Shown here in pieces: positions 8,885 through 16,284 of a stretch of DNA of 64,000 nt. The notes below the pieces were generated by a model that was not told the DNA's origin, searched no databases, and saw only the letters and a program-made list of their open reading frames with translations. Position 1 is the first letter of the stretch, and each line of letters opens with the position of its first letter. Location of the stretch: assembly GCF_000190575.1 (NCBI RefSeq), contig NC_015164.1, positions 806,001-870,000 of the forward strand. Direction: 5' to 3'. The position numbers and the translations under genes are program-made. The DNA comes from Phocaeicola salanitronis DSM 18170 (GTDB lineage: Bacteria; Bacteroidota; Bacteroidia; Bacteroidales; Bacteroidaceae).

Positions 8885-10159
8885 ATGCTTACAATCAAAC
8901 AAATTACAGAGGATACCGAAAAGGTAATCCGCGGACTGGAAAAAAAGCATTTCGCCAACGCGAAAGAAGCGATTGCGAAAGCAATTGAACTGAATAACAA
9001 ACGCCGCACAGCACAAGGGCAATTAGATAATAATCTGGCAGAAGTCAACGCCACTTCCAAAACAATCGGCCAATTAATGAAAGAGGGGAAAAAGGAAGAA
9101 GCCGAAGCTGCTAAAGCCCGTGTAGCCGAAATCAAGGAAGCAAGCAAGGGGCTTCAGGCTGAAATGGACCAAGCCGCAGAAGACCTGCAAAACCTGCTGT
9201 ACACCATCCCCAATGTGCCCTATGATGAAGTGCCCGAAGGAGCAAGTGCAGAAGATAACCTTGTGGTAAAGATGGGAGGAATGGAAACTGAACTTCCGAA
9301 AGACGCCCTCCCCCACTGGGAATTGGCGAAGAAATACAACCTGATTGACTTCGATCTGGGCGTGAAAATCACCGGAGCAGGTTTCCCGGTTTACCGCGGA
9401 CAAGGCGCACGCCTGCAACGTGCGTTAATCAACTTCTTCTTGGACGAAGCACGTGCCGCCGGATACGAAGAAATTATGCCGCCTACTGTAGTAAACGCCG
9501 CTTCAGGATACGGAACAGGACAATTGCCCGATAAGGAAGGACAAATGTACCATTGCAATTTGGATGACCTTTATCTGATTCCGACTGCCGAAGTTCCTGT
9601 TACAAATATCTACCGCGATGTGATTCTCGATGAAAAACAATTGCCGATTAAGAACTGCGCTTACACCGAATGTTTCCGCCGCGAAGCCGGTTCGTATGGA
9701 AAAGACGTACGTGGCCTGAACCGCTTGCATGAGTTCTCAAAGGTAGAATTGGTCCGCATTGATACGCCTGAACATTCACGCCAATCGCATCAGGAAATGT
9801 TAGACCACGTGGAAGGGTTGCTCAAAAAATTGGAACTCCCGTACCGCATCCTGCGCCTGTGCGGAGGAGACATCAGCTTTACCGCCGCTATCTGCTATGA
9901 TTTTGAAGTCTATTCGGAAGCACAGAAACGCTGGCTGGAGGTAAGTTCTGTATCCAATTTTGACACCTATCAGGCGAACCGCCTGAAATGCCGTTACCGC
10001 ACGGCAAATAAGAAAACCGAACTCTGCCACACTTTGAACGGTTCGGCATTGGCTTTGCCGCGCATCGTAGCGGCCTTGCTCGAAAATAACCAGACGCCCG
10101 AAGGCATCCGCATTCCGAAAGCATTAATCCCATATTGCGGTTTCGACATGATAAAATAA
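8885..10159 (+). CDS. serS: Seryl-tRNA synthetase
   Basis: 424 residues, full length for a class II seryl-tRNA synthetase, which charges tRNA-Ser in the cytoplasm. The first about 110 residues form the long antiparallel coiled coil that binds the variable arm (Lys/Glu/Ala-rich, KEGKKEEAEAAKARVAEIKE). The catalytic core has motif 2, FRREAGSYGKDVRGLNRLHE, and motif 3, LNGSALALPRIVAALLENNQ. The gene has its own promoter and a strong terminator, so it is likely monocistronic. Confidence 0.97.
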   Translation: MLTIKQITEDTEKVIRGLEKKHFANAKEAIAKAIELNNKRRTAQGQLDNNLAEVNATSKTIGQLMKEGKKEEAEAAKARVAEIKEASKGLQAEMDQAAEDLQNLLYTIPNVPYDEVPEGASAEDNLVVKMGGMETELPKDALPHWELAKKYNLIDFDLGVKITGAGFPVYRGQGARLQRALINFFLDEARAAGYEEIMPPTVVNAASGYGTGQLPDKEGQMYHCNLDDLYLIPTAEVPVTNIYRDVILDEKQLPIKNCAYTECFRREAGSYGKDVRGLNRLHEFSKVELVRIDTPEHSRQSHQEMLDHVEGLLKKLELPYRILRLCGGDISFTAAICYDFEVYSEAQKRWLEVSSVSNFDTYQANRLKCRYRTANKKTELCHTLNGSALALPRIVAALLENNQTPEGIRIPKALIPYCGFDMIK

Positions 10160-10175
10160 ATGTATATATGAAGAG

Positions 10176-10227
10176 AAAAAAAGACGTCCGGCTTTCCCAT
10201 AAGAACAGATGCCGGACGTCTTTTTTT
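10176..10227 (+). terminator. Rho-independent terminator after serS
   Basis: Arms 10176-10192 and 10211-10227 (aaagacgtccggc / gccggacgtcttt plus A and T runs) pair without mismatch, followed by a T tract. It lies 17 bp after the serS stop. Confidence 0.9.
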
Positions 10228-10342
10228 ACCCCTTCCGGTTGGGGCACGCACGGAAAAACGTGATGTTTTTGTAAAAAAAGCGCGCTAAAACGGCCATAAA
10301 TGCTTTTTTTTATGTGAAAATAAAAAAAAAGAGTAATTTCAT

Positions 10343-10372
10343 TTTGTGTTGTTTATTTAATTATTAATTTTG
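10343..10372 (+). promoter_or_regulatory. Promoter of the glycogen operon
   Basis: TTTG at 10343-10346 and TAATTTTG at 10365-10372, spaced 18 bases. The remaining spacer 10228-10427 is A/T-rich with no gene. Confidence 0.5.
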
Positions 10373-10427
10373 AGGTGCTAATGAAATAACATTTTTTTAG
10401 AGAATTAATAACCTTAATATAACAGCT

Positions 10428-12371
10428 ATGAGTTATTTACGATTTGACAAAACGCTGATGACGAATCTGGAAGAATCTCTGACTCGTGAAATCCTTCGGA
10501 CGAATCGTTCTGGTGCGTATCATTGCTCTACGATAGTAGACTGTAACACTCGCAAATACCATGGTCTATTAGTCATTCCGGTTCCGGAATTGGATGACGA
10601 GAACCATGTATTGCTATCTTCGCTCGATGAAACGGTAATCCAGCATGGAGCAGAATTCAATTTAGGGCTCCATAAATACCATGGAGACAATTTCAGCCCG
10701 CGCGGACATAAATACATCCGTGAATTTGAGTGCGAGAAAGTGCCTACAACTATTTATCGTGTAGGAGGAGTGGTATTGAAGAAAGAGAAATTATTCGTCC
10801 ACCACGAGAACCGAATCCTGATCCGTTATACTTTGCTGGATGCCCATTCCAGTACGACCCTTCGCTTGCGTCCGTATTTAGCTTTCCGTAGCGTACGTCA
10901 GTACACTCATGAAAACGCACAGGCAAGCCGGCAATATGATGCAGTAAAAAACGGAATCAAAACATGTATGTATCCGGGATATCCCGAATTGTTCATGCAG
11001 ACCAATTGCCCGAACGAATTCCATTTCCAGCCGGATTGGTACCGGGGCATAGAGTATCCGAAAGAACAAGAACGCGGATACGACTTCAATGAAGACCTGT
11101 ATGTGCCGGGGTATTTCGAAATGGAAATCACCAAAGACCATCCGGTTGTGTTCTCGGGAGGCATTTCGGAAATTGAAACCGCTAACCTGGACCAGCTCTT
11201 CTCGGAAGAAGCAGACCGCCGTACTCCGCGCGACAATTTCAAGCATTGCCTGATTAATGCCGCCCACCAGTTCCTGAACAAACAAGGAGACGAGTCATAC
11301 GTCTTGGCAGGCTACCCATGGTTCAAATGCCGGGCACGTGACATGTTCATCTCTCTGCCGGGGCTGATGCTTGCCATCAACGAAACGGACAAGTTCGAAA
11401 CGGTGATGGACACGGCATCTAAAGCGATTTACGAATTCATGAAAGGCGAACCCGCAACGCTGAAAGTCTACGAAATGGAACATCCGGATGTATTGTTATG
11501 GGCAGTATGGACTATCCAGCAATACGCGAAAATGGTATCACGCGATGCGGCACGAAGCAAATACGGGGCATTATTGAAGGACATCATGACGTATCTTGCC
11601 GAAGGGAAACATCCGAATCTGAGAGTGTGTGATAACGGACTGGTATATGCCCAAGGCAGAGACAAAGCCATTACGTGGATGAATGCAATGTCGAACGGCC
11701 GTCCGGTTACTCCGCGTACAGGATATATCGTCGAATTCAATACCCTGTGGTATAACGCGTTGATGTTTGTCGGAGAATTGCTGGGCGAAGGAGGCGATAC
11801 AGAATTTGCCGGAACCTTAACCCAATTGGCAGAAAAAGCAGGAAAGGCTTTCATTGACACATTCTTGAACGAATACGGTTACCTGCTCGATTACGTAGAT
11901 GGAGACATGATGGACTGGAGCGTGCGTCCGAACATGATTTTCGCCGCAGCCTTCGATTACTCTCCATTGAATGCAAAACAAAAGAAAGGCGTAATCGACA
12001 TCGTGACAAAAGAATTGCTCACCCCGAAAGGTTTGCGCTCATTAAGCCCGAAGAGCGGAGGATACAACCCGAATTATGTAGGCCCGCAAATCCAACGCGA
12101 TTACGCTTACCATCAAGGTACGGCATGGCCCTGGCTGGAAGGATTCTATCTCGAAGCCTATCTGCGCATCTACAAGCGCAGTGCCATTTCGTTCGTAGAA
12201 CGTCAGATGATTAGCTTCGAAGACGAATTGTCACTCCATTGCGTAGGCTCTATTCCTGAATTATTCGACGGAAACCCGCCATTCAGAGGCAGAGGAGCCA
12301 TTTCGTTCGCCATGAACGTGGCTCAAATATTGAGAACTTTAAATCTGTTAGAAAAATATGACAATCAGTAA
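10428..12371 (+). CDS. Glycogen debranching enzyme (amylo-alpha-1,6-glucosidase, GH133-like)
   Basis: 647 residues. The N-terminal part (about 15-260) is a bacterial debranching-enzyme beta domain (TNRSGAYHCSTIVDCNTRKY; KYHGLLVIP). The C-terminal part (about 290-640) is the (alpha/alpha)6 GDE_C catalytic domain, with AGYPWFKCRARDMFISLPGL, RTGYIVEFNTLWYNALMF and YHQGTAWPWLEGFYLEAYL. It would remove alpha-1,6 branches of glycogen. The glycosyltransferase gene starts 15 bp downstream and the GH57 gene follows, a set that suggests coordinated handling of an intracellular alpha-glucan. No signal peptide is seen. Confidence 0.92.
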   Translation: MSYLRFDKTLMTNLEESLTREILRTNRSGAYHCSTIVDCNTRKYHGLLVIPVPELDDENHVLLSSLDETVIQHGAEFNLGLHKYHGDNFSPRGHKYIREFECEKVPTTIYRVGGVVLKKEKLFVHHENRILIRYTLLDAHSSTTLRLRPYLAFRSVRQYTHENAQASRQYDAVKNGIKTCMYPGYPELFMQTNCPNEFHFQPDWYRGIEYPKEQERGYDFNEDLYVPGYFEMEITKDHPVVFSGGISEIETANLDQLFSEEADRRTPRDNFKHCLINAAHQFLNKQGDESYVLAGYPWFKCRARDMFISLPGLMLAINETDKFETVMDTASKAIYEFMKGEPATLKVYEMEHPDVLLWAVWTIQQYAKMVSRDAARSKYGALLKDIMTYLAEGKHPNLRVCDNGLVYAQGRDKAITWMNAMSNGRPVTPRTGYIVEFNTLWYNALMFVGELLGEGGDTEFAGTLTQLAEKAGKAFIDTFLNEYGYLLDYVDGDMMDWSVRPNMIFAAAFDYSPLNAKQKKGVIDIVTKELLTPKGLRSLSPKSGGYNPNYVGPQIQRDYAYHQGTAWPWLEGFYLEAYLRIYKRSAISFVERQMISFEDELSLHCVGSIPELFDGNPPFRGRGAISFAMNVAQILRTLNLLEKYDNQ

Positions 12372-12386
12372 AAGGGAGGAAATACT

Positions 12387-13661
12387 ATGAAAGTTTTAAT
12401 GTTTGGATGGGAATTTCCTCCCCATATCTTGGGAGGTTTAGGTACAGCCAGTTACGGACTTACCAAAGGTTTAGCGCAACAAGAGGACATGCAGATTACC
12501 TTCTGCATACCGAAGCCATGGGGAGATGAAGACCAAAGCTTCTTGAAAATCATCGGCATGAACAGCGTACCTATCGTATGGCACGACGTACAATGGGATT
12601 ACGTAAAAAGCCGCGTAGGAAACTACATGGACCCGCAACTCTATTATGACTTGCGCGACCATATCTATGCCGACTTCAACTATATGCACACCAACGATTT
12701 GGGATGCCTGGAGTTCTCAGGACGCTATCCGGATAACCTGCACGAAGAAATCAACAATTATTCCATTGTGGCAGGAGTCGTGGCACGCCAGCAAGAGTTC
12801 GACATCATCCATTCGCACGACTGGCTGACTTATCCGGCAGGTATTCACGCGAAGCAGGTTTCGGGAAAGCCATTGGTTATCCACGTACACGCCACCGACT
12901 TCGACCGAAGCCGGGGTAACGTAAACCCGACGGTTTATTCCATCGAAAAGAATGGCATGGACCATGCAGACTGCATCATGTGCGTAAGCGAGCTGACGCG
13001 CCAAACGGTCATCAATAAGTACTACCAAGACCCGCGCAAAGTATTTACCGTACATAATGCTGTATCCCCGTTGTCGCAAGAGATTCAAGACATTGTTCCG
13101 CACAAGAATCCGAAAGAGAAAATTGTCACCTTCCTGGGGCGTATCACCATGCAGAAAGGTCCTGAATATTTCGTAGAAGCAGCAGCTATGGTATTGAGAC
13201 GTGCCCGTCACGTACGTTTCGTCATGGCAGGTAGCGGCGATATGATGAATGCCATGATTCGTCTGGCTGCCGAAAGAGGCATTGCCGACCGCTTCCATTT
13301 CCCAGGCTTTATGAGAGGAAAGCAAGTGTACGAAGTGCTGAAAGCCAGCGATGTGTACATCATGCCATCGGTTTCCGAACCGTTCGGCATCTCTCCGCTT
13401 GAGGCGATGCAATGCAGTGTGCCTACCATTATTTCCAAGCAATCGGGATGTGCCGAAATCTTGAGCAAATGCATCAAGACCGATTATTGGGATATCCATG
13501 CCATGGCGGATGCCATCCATTCCATTTGCACCAATCCGGCACTATACGAATACCTGCGCGATGAAGGAAAGAAAGAGGTAGACGGCATCGTATGGGAAAA
13601 AGTAGGCGTGAAGATTCGCGGCTTATATGAACAGACTTTAAAAAATTGTGGACAACTATAA
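12387..13661 (+). CDS. Glycogen synthase-like glycosyltransferase (GT-B fold)
   Basis: 424 residues. The N-terminus, MFGWEFPPHILGGLGTASYG, carries the GGLG nucleotide-sugar loop of glycogen and starch synthases. The C-terminal lobe has FLGRITMQKGPEYFVEAA and the E-x7-E-type motif SEPFGISPLEAMQCSVPTII typical of GT4/GT5 retaining transferases. Middle landmarks are IIHSHDWLTYPAGIHAKQV and VIHVHATDFDRS. It probably extends an alpha-1,4-glucan from a nucleotide sugar, UDP- or ADP-glucose not decidable. It is shorter than the classic GlgA. Middle gene of the three-gene operon. Confidence 0.88.
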   Translation: MKVLMFGWEFPPHILGGLGTASYGLTKGLAQQEDMQITFCIPKPWGDEDQSFLKIIGMNSVPIVWHDVQWDYVKSRVGNYMDPQLYYDLRDHIYADFNYMHTNDLGCLEFSGRYPDNLHEEINNYSIVAGVVARQQEFDIIHSHDWLTYPAGIHAKQVSGKPLVIHVHATDFDRSRGNVNPTVYSIEKNGMDHADCIMCVSELTRQTVINKYYQDPRKVFTVHNAVSPLSQEIQDIVPHKNPKEKIVTFLGRITMQKGPEYFVEAAAMVLRRARHVRFVMAGSGDMMNAMIRLAAERGIADRFHFPGFMRGKQVYEVLKASDVYIMPSVSEPFGISPLEAMQCSVPTIISKQSGCAEILSKCIKTDYWDIHAMADAIHSICTNPALYEYLRDEGKKEVDGIVWEKVGVKIRGLYEQTLKNCGQL

Positions 13662-13676
13662 TTATACGAAATCAAT

Positions 13677-15050
13677 ATGAAAACAATCTGTCTTTACTTT
13701 GAGATACACCAGATTATCCACCTGAAACGTTATCGTTTTTTCGAAATCGGTACAGACCATTACTACTATGATGACTATGCCAACGAACAGGGTATAAACG
13801 ACGTGGCGGAACGTTCTTATATTCCGGCTTTGACGACCCTGATTGAAATGGCTAAAAATAACGAGGGAGCGTTCAAAGTTGCCTTGTCCATCTCCGGAGT
13901 GGCACTCGAACAATTGGAAATCCATGCCCCAGCCGTTATCGAACTCTTGCAGGAACTGAATGCTACAGGATGTTGCGAGTTCATTTGCGAGCCTTATTCT
14001 CACGGATTGTCTTCTCTGGCAAACGAAGAATGCTTCCGCGAAGAAGTAGAAGTGATGCGCAAGAAAATCAAAGACTATTTCGGACAAGACCCGAAAATCT
14101 TCCGCAATTCCAGCTTGATTTACGACAATGAAATAGGTGGAATCGTTGCCAGCATGGGCTTCAAAGGCCAGCTGATTGAAGGCGCAAAGCACGTGTTGGG
14201 ATGGAAGAGCCCTCACTACCTGTATCATTGCACCGAGAATCCGAACCTGAAATTGCTGATGCGCGACTTCAAGCTTTCCGATGACATCAGCCTGCGGTTC
14301 TCCAACTCGGAATGGAGCGAATATCCGTTGTTTGCCGATACCTATATCGACTGGATTGCATCCTTGCCCGAAAACGAGCAAGTCATCAATATCTTCATGG
14401 AACTCTCCGCATTGGGCATCGCCCAGCCGCTTTCATCCAATATCCTGGAGTTCTTGAAGGCATTGCCGGTATGCGCAAAACAGAAAGGAATCACGTTCTC
14501 TACTCCGACCGAAATCGTGACTAAACTGAAATCGGTAGACATGATGGATGTTCCCTACCCGATGTCATGGTCGGACGAAGAAAGAGACATCAGCCCGTGG
14601 TTGGGCAACGTTATGCAACGCGAAGCCTTCAATAAATTGTACAGCGTAGCAGAACGCGTACACCTGTGCGATGACCGCCGCATCAAGCAAGACTGGTATT
14701 ATCTGCAGGCAAGCAATAACTTCCGCTTCATGACTACGAAAGATACCGGCGTAGGACTGAACCGCGGCATTTACGATTCGCCTTACGATGCATTTACCAA
14801 CTATATGAACATCTTGGGAGACTTCCTGGCACGTGTCAACGCATTATATCCGGTAGACATGGATAATGAAGAACTGGGTTCATTGCTTACGACCATCAAG
14901 AATCAAGGTGAAGAACTGGTTCAGCTGAACGAAGAGGTGGCTAAGCTTCAGGCAGAGTTGAAAAAAGCCGAGGCAAAGAAACCGGCCGCAAAGAAAACCG
15001 CTACGGCTAAAAAAGCAAGCACAGCCAAGAAGGAAAACAAGGCGGAATAA
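13677..15050 (+). CDS. Glycoside hydrolase family 57 protein (alpha-amylase/glucanotransferase type)
   Basis: 457 residues. The N-terminus LYFEIHQIIHLKRYRFFEIG contains the His-Gln dyad at 11-12 that stands for GH57 region 1; the middle shows CEPYSHGLSSLANEECF and the end of the catalytic barrel is near 380. GH57 enzymes hydrolyse or transfer alpha-1,4-glucan chains; some branch. The last about 35 residues are an Ala/Lys-rich tail after a short coiled coil (VQLNEEVAKLQAELKKAEAK), likely disordered and basic, perhaps for binding polyanions or other proteins. No signal peptide, so it acts in the cytoplasm with the two preceding enzymes. A clear hairpin terminator follows. Confidence 0.88.
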   Translation: MKTICLYFEIHQIIHLKRYRFFEIGTDHYYYDDYANEQGINDVAERSYIPALTTLIEMAKNNEGAFKVALSISGVALEQLEIHAPAVIELLQELNATGCCEFICEPYSHGLSSLANEECFREEVEVMRKKIKDYFGQDPKIFRNSSLIYDNEIGGIVASMGFKGQLIEGAKHVLGWKSPHYLYHCTENPNLKLLMRDFKLSDDISLRFSNSEWSEYPLFADTYIDWIASLPENEQVINIFMELSALGIAQPLSSNILEFLKALPVCAKQKGITFSTPTEIVTKLKSVDMMDVPYPMSWSDEERDISPWLGNVMQREAFNKLYSVAERVHLCDDRRIKQDWYYLQASNNFRFMTTKDTGVGLNRGIYDSPYDAFTNYMNILGDFLARVNALYPVDMDNEELGSLLTTIKNQGEELVQLNEEVAKLQAELKKAEAKKPAAKKTATAKKASTAKKENKAE

Positions 15051-15073
15051 ATAAAAGAAGAAATATGCAAATC

Positions 15074-15113
15074 AAAAGAGAGGCTATCTTAAAACGAGAC
15101 CAGCCTCTCTTTT
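15074..15113 (+). terminator. Terminator of the glycogen operon
   Basis: Perfect 12-bp arms 15074-15085 (aaaagagaggct) and 15102-15113 (agcctctctttt), 24 bp after the GH57 stop. Confidence 0.85.
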
Positions 15114-15221
15114 AATTAACAATTAATAATTAATAGTTGATAATGGCGGATGTTCCGACACAACGTATGTTCCCGTCATTGGCTATTAATTATTAATTAT
15201 TAATTGTTAATTATTAATTAC
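15112..15221. repeat. attaatt-type A/T repeat flanking a short spacer
   Basis: Two blocks of attaacaattaataatta and its inverse (15112-15143 and 15184-15221) bracket a 40-bp unique stretch. The same attaattattaattgtt motif recurs at 27137-27203 and 50938-50975. Confidence 0.6.
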
Positions 15222-15226
15222 AAACA

Positions 15227-15961
15227 TCACTCGCCTTCTTCGGGCTTCATATTGGTATATACCGTCTGCACATCATCAAACTCTTCCAGGCGTTCCACCA
15301 TTTTGTTGATGGTTTCGCGCTGTTCGGGAGTCACATCCTTCAGGTCGTTCGGAATATAAGTAAATTCACCTCCTACATCCTCGAACCCGCACTCTTCCAA
15401 ATGCTTCTGGATGGCAGCATAGCTCTTCGGGTCACCATAAATCGTGATAGTGCCTTCTTCGGGGTCTTCATCGTATTCATCGTCTACATCGTAATCGATG
15501 AGGTCGAGAATCAGTTCTTCCATATCCAGCCCGTCTTTCTTCTTGAAAGTGAACACACACTTGTGGTCGAACAAGAAAGCCAGCGAACCGGTCGTACCCA
15601 AGTTTCCGCCGAACTTGTTGAATACCGAACGCACATCGGCAACGGTACGGGTAGTATTGTCGGTCAACGTATCGACGAAGATAGCCACCCCGTGCGGGCC
15701 GTATCCTTCGTAAGTCATTCCCTTGTACTCGCTCTGGTCCTTGCCCATCGCGTTTTTGATGGCACGCTCGATGTTGTCTTTCGGCATGTTCTCACGCTTG
15801 CAGGTAGCGATGACCGAACGCAAGGTCGGGTTGTTTTCGGGTTCCGGTCCGCCCGCCTTTACGGCAATGGCGATTTGTTTTCCCAGACGAGTAAATGTTT
15901 TGGCCATATGGCCCCATCTTTTCAGTTTTGTAGCTTTTCTATATTCAAACGCTCTTCCCAT
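15227..15961 (-). CDS. YebC/PmpR-family protein (TACO1-like)
   Basis: 244 residues. The start is placed at MGRAFEYRKATKLKRWGHMA, the conserved beginning of this family; 27 further in-frame codons upstream come from repeat DNA and are excluded. Family blocks follow: FTRLGKQIAIAVKAGG, RENMPKDNIERAIKNA, YEGYGPHGVAIFVDTLTDN and FNKFGGNLGTTGSLAFLF. Members are DNA-binding regulators or, as shown for TACO1 and some YebC proteins, translation factors relieving stalling at proline stretches. An acidic segment (YDVDDEYDEDPEEG) lies near 180. Monocistronic, with repeats on both sides. Confidence 0.93.
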   Translation of the reverse strand: MGRAFEYRKATKLKRWGHMAKTFTRLGKQIAIAVKAGGPEPENNPTLRSVIATCKRENMPKDNIERAIKNAMGKDQSEYKGMTYEGYGPHGVAIFVDTLTDNTTRTVADVRSVFNKFGGNLGTTGSLAFLFDHKCVFTFKKKDGLDMEELILDLIDYDVDDEYDEDPEEGTITIYGDPKSYAAIQKHLEECGFEDVGGEFTYIPNDLKDVTPEQRETINKMVERLEEFDDVQTVYTNMKPEEGE

Positions 15962-16053
15962 TGGATTATATATTTTAAATGTTGTTGTTTTTATGAGGTG
16001 ACCCAAAGAACACAGACTACACAGACAAGCACCGACAAACACAGACTTTTATC

Positions 16054-16226
16054 TATAGCAGAACAATATTAGTTCGCGAAAAATTTCCGATGTATTGTCA
16101 TCCTGATGTATTGTCATCCTGAACGAATGTGAAGGATCTCGCGTACATCCACCGGGTGCATTCGAGATGCTTCACTACGTTCAGCATGACAAGTGCTTTC
16201 CCCGCAATTCTTTTTGATTGTTTATA
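16054..16226. repeat. Family A inverted-repeat element, copy 1 (degenerate ends)
   Basis: Fills most of the 323-bp spacer between yebC-type gene and pheT. Core: gtcatcctgaacgaatgtga ... cttcac, then cgttcagcatgac, giving a long imperfect hairpin. Degenerate tatag...ttata ends and inner ttcgcgaaaaa/gcaattctttttgatt blocks match the other copies. A partial duplication of atgtattgtcatcctga occurs inside. Outer arms of cacagact/tctgtgt type (16008-16047 and 16226-16265) enclose it. Confidence 0.8.
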
Positions 16227-16284
16227 TTCTGTGTTCCTCTGTGCTATCTGTGTATTCTGTGTTCTATAACATCACCTAAAAAAT

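Noticed and set aside
15962..16042. 27-codon extension of the YebC-type gene
   Set aside because: Conserved family members begin MGRAFEYRKATK; the extension is repeat-like DNA.
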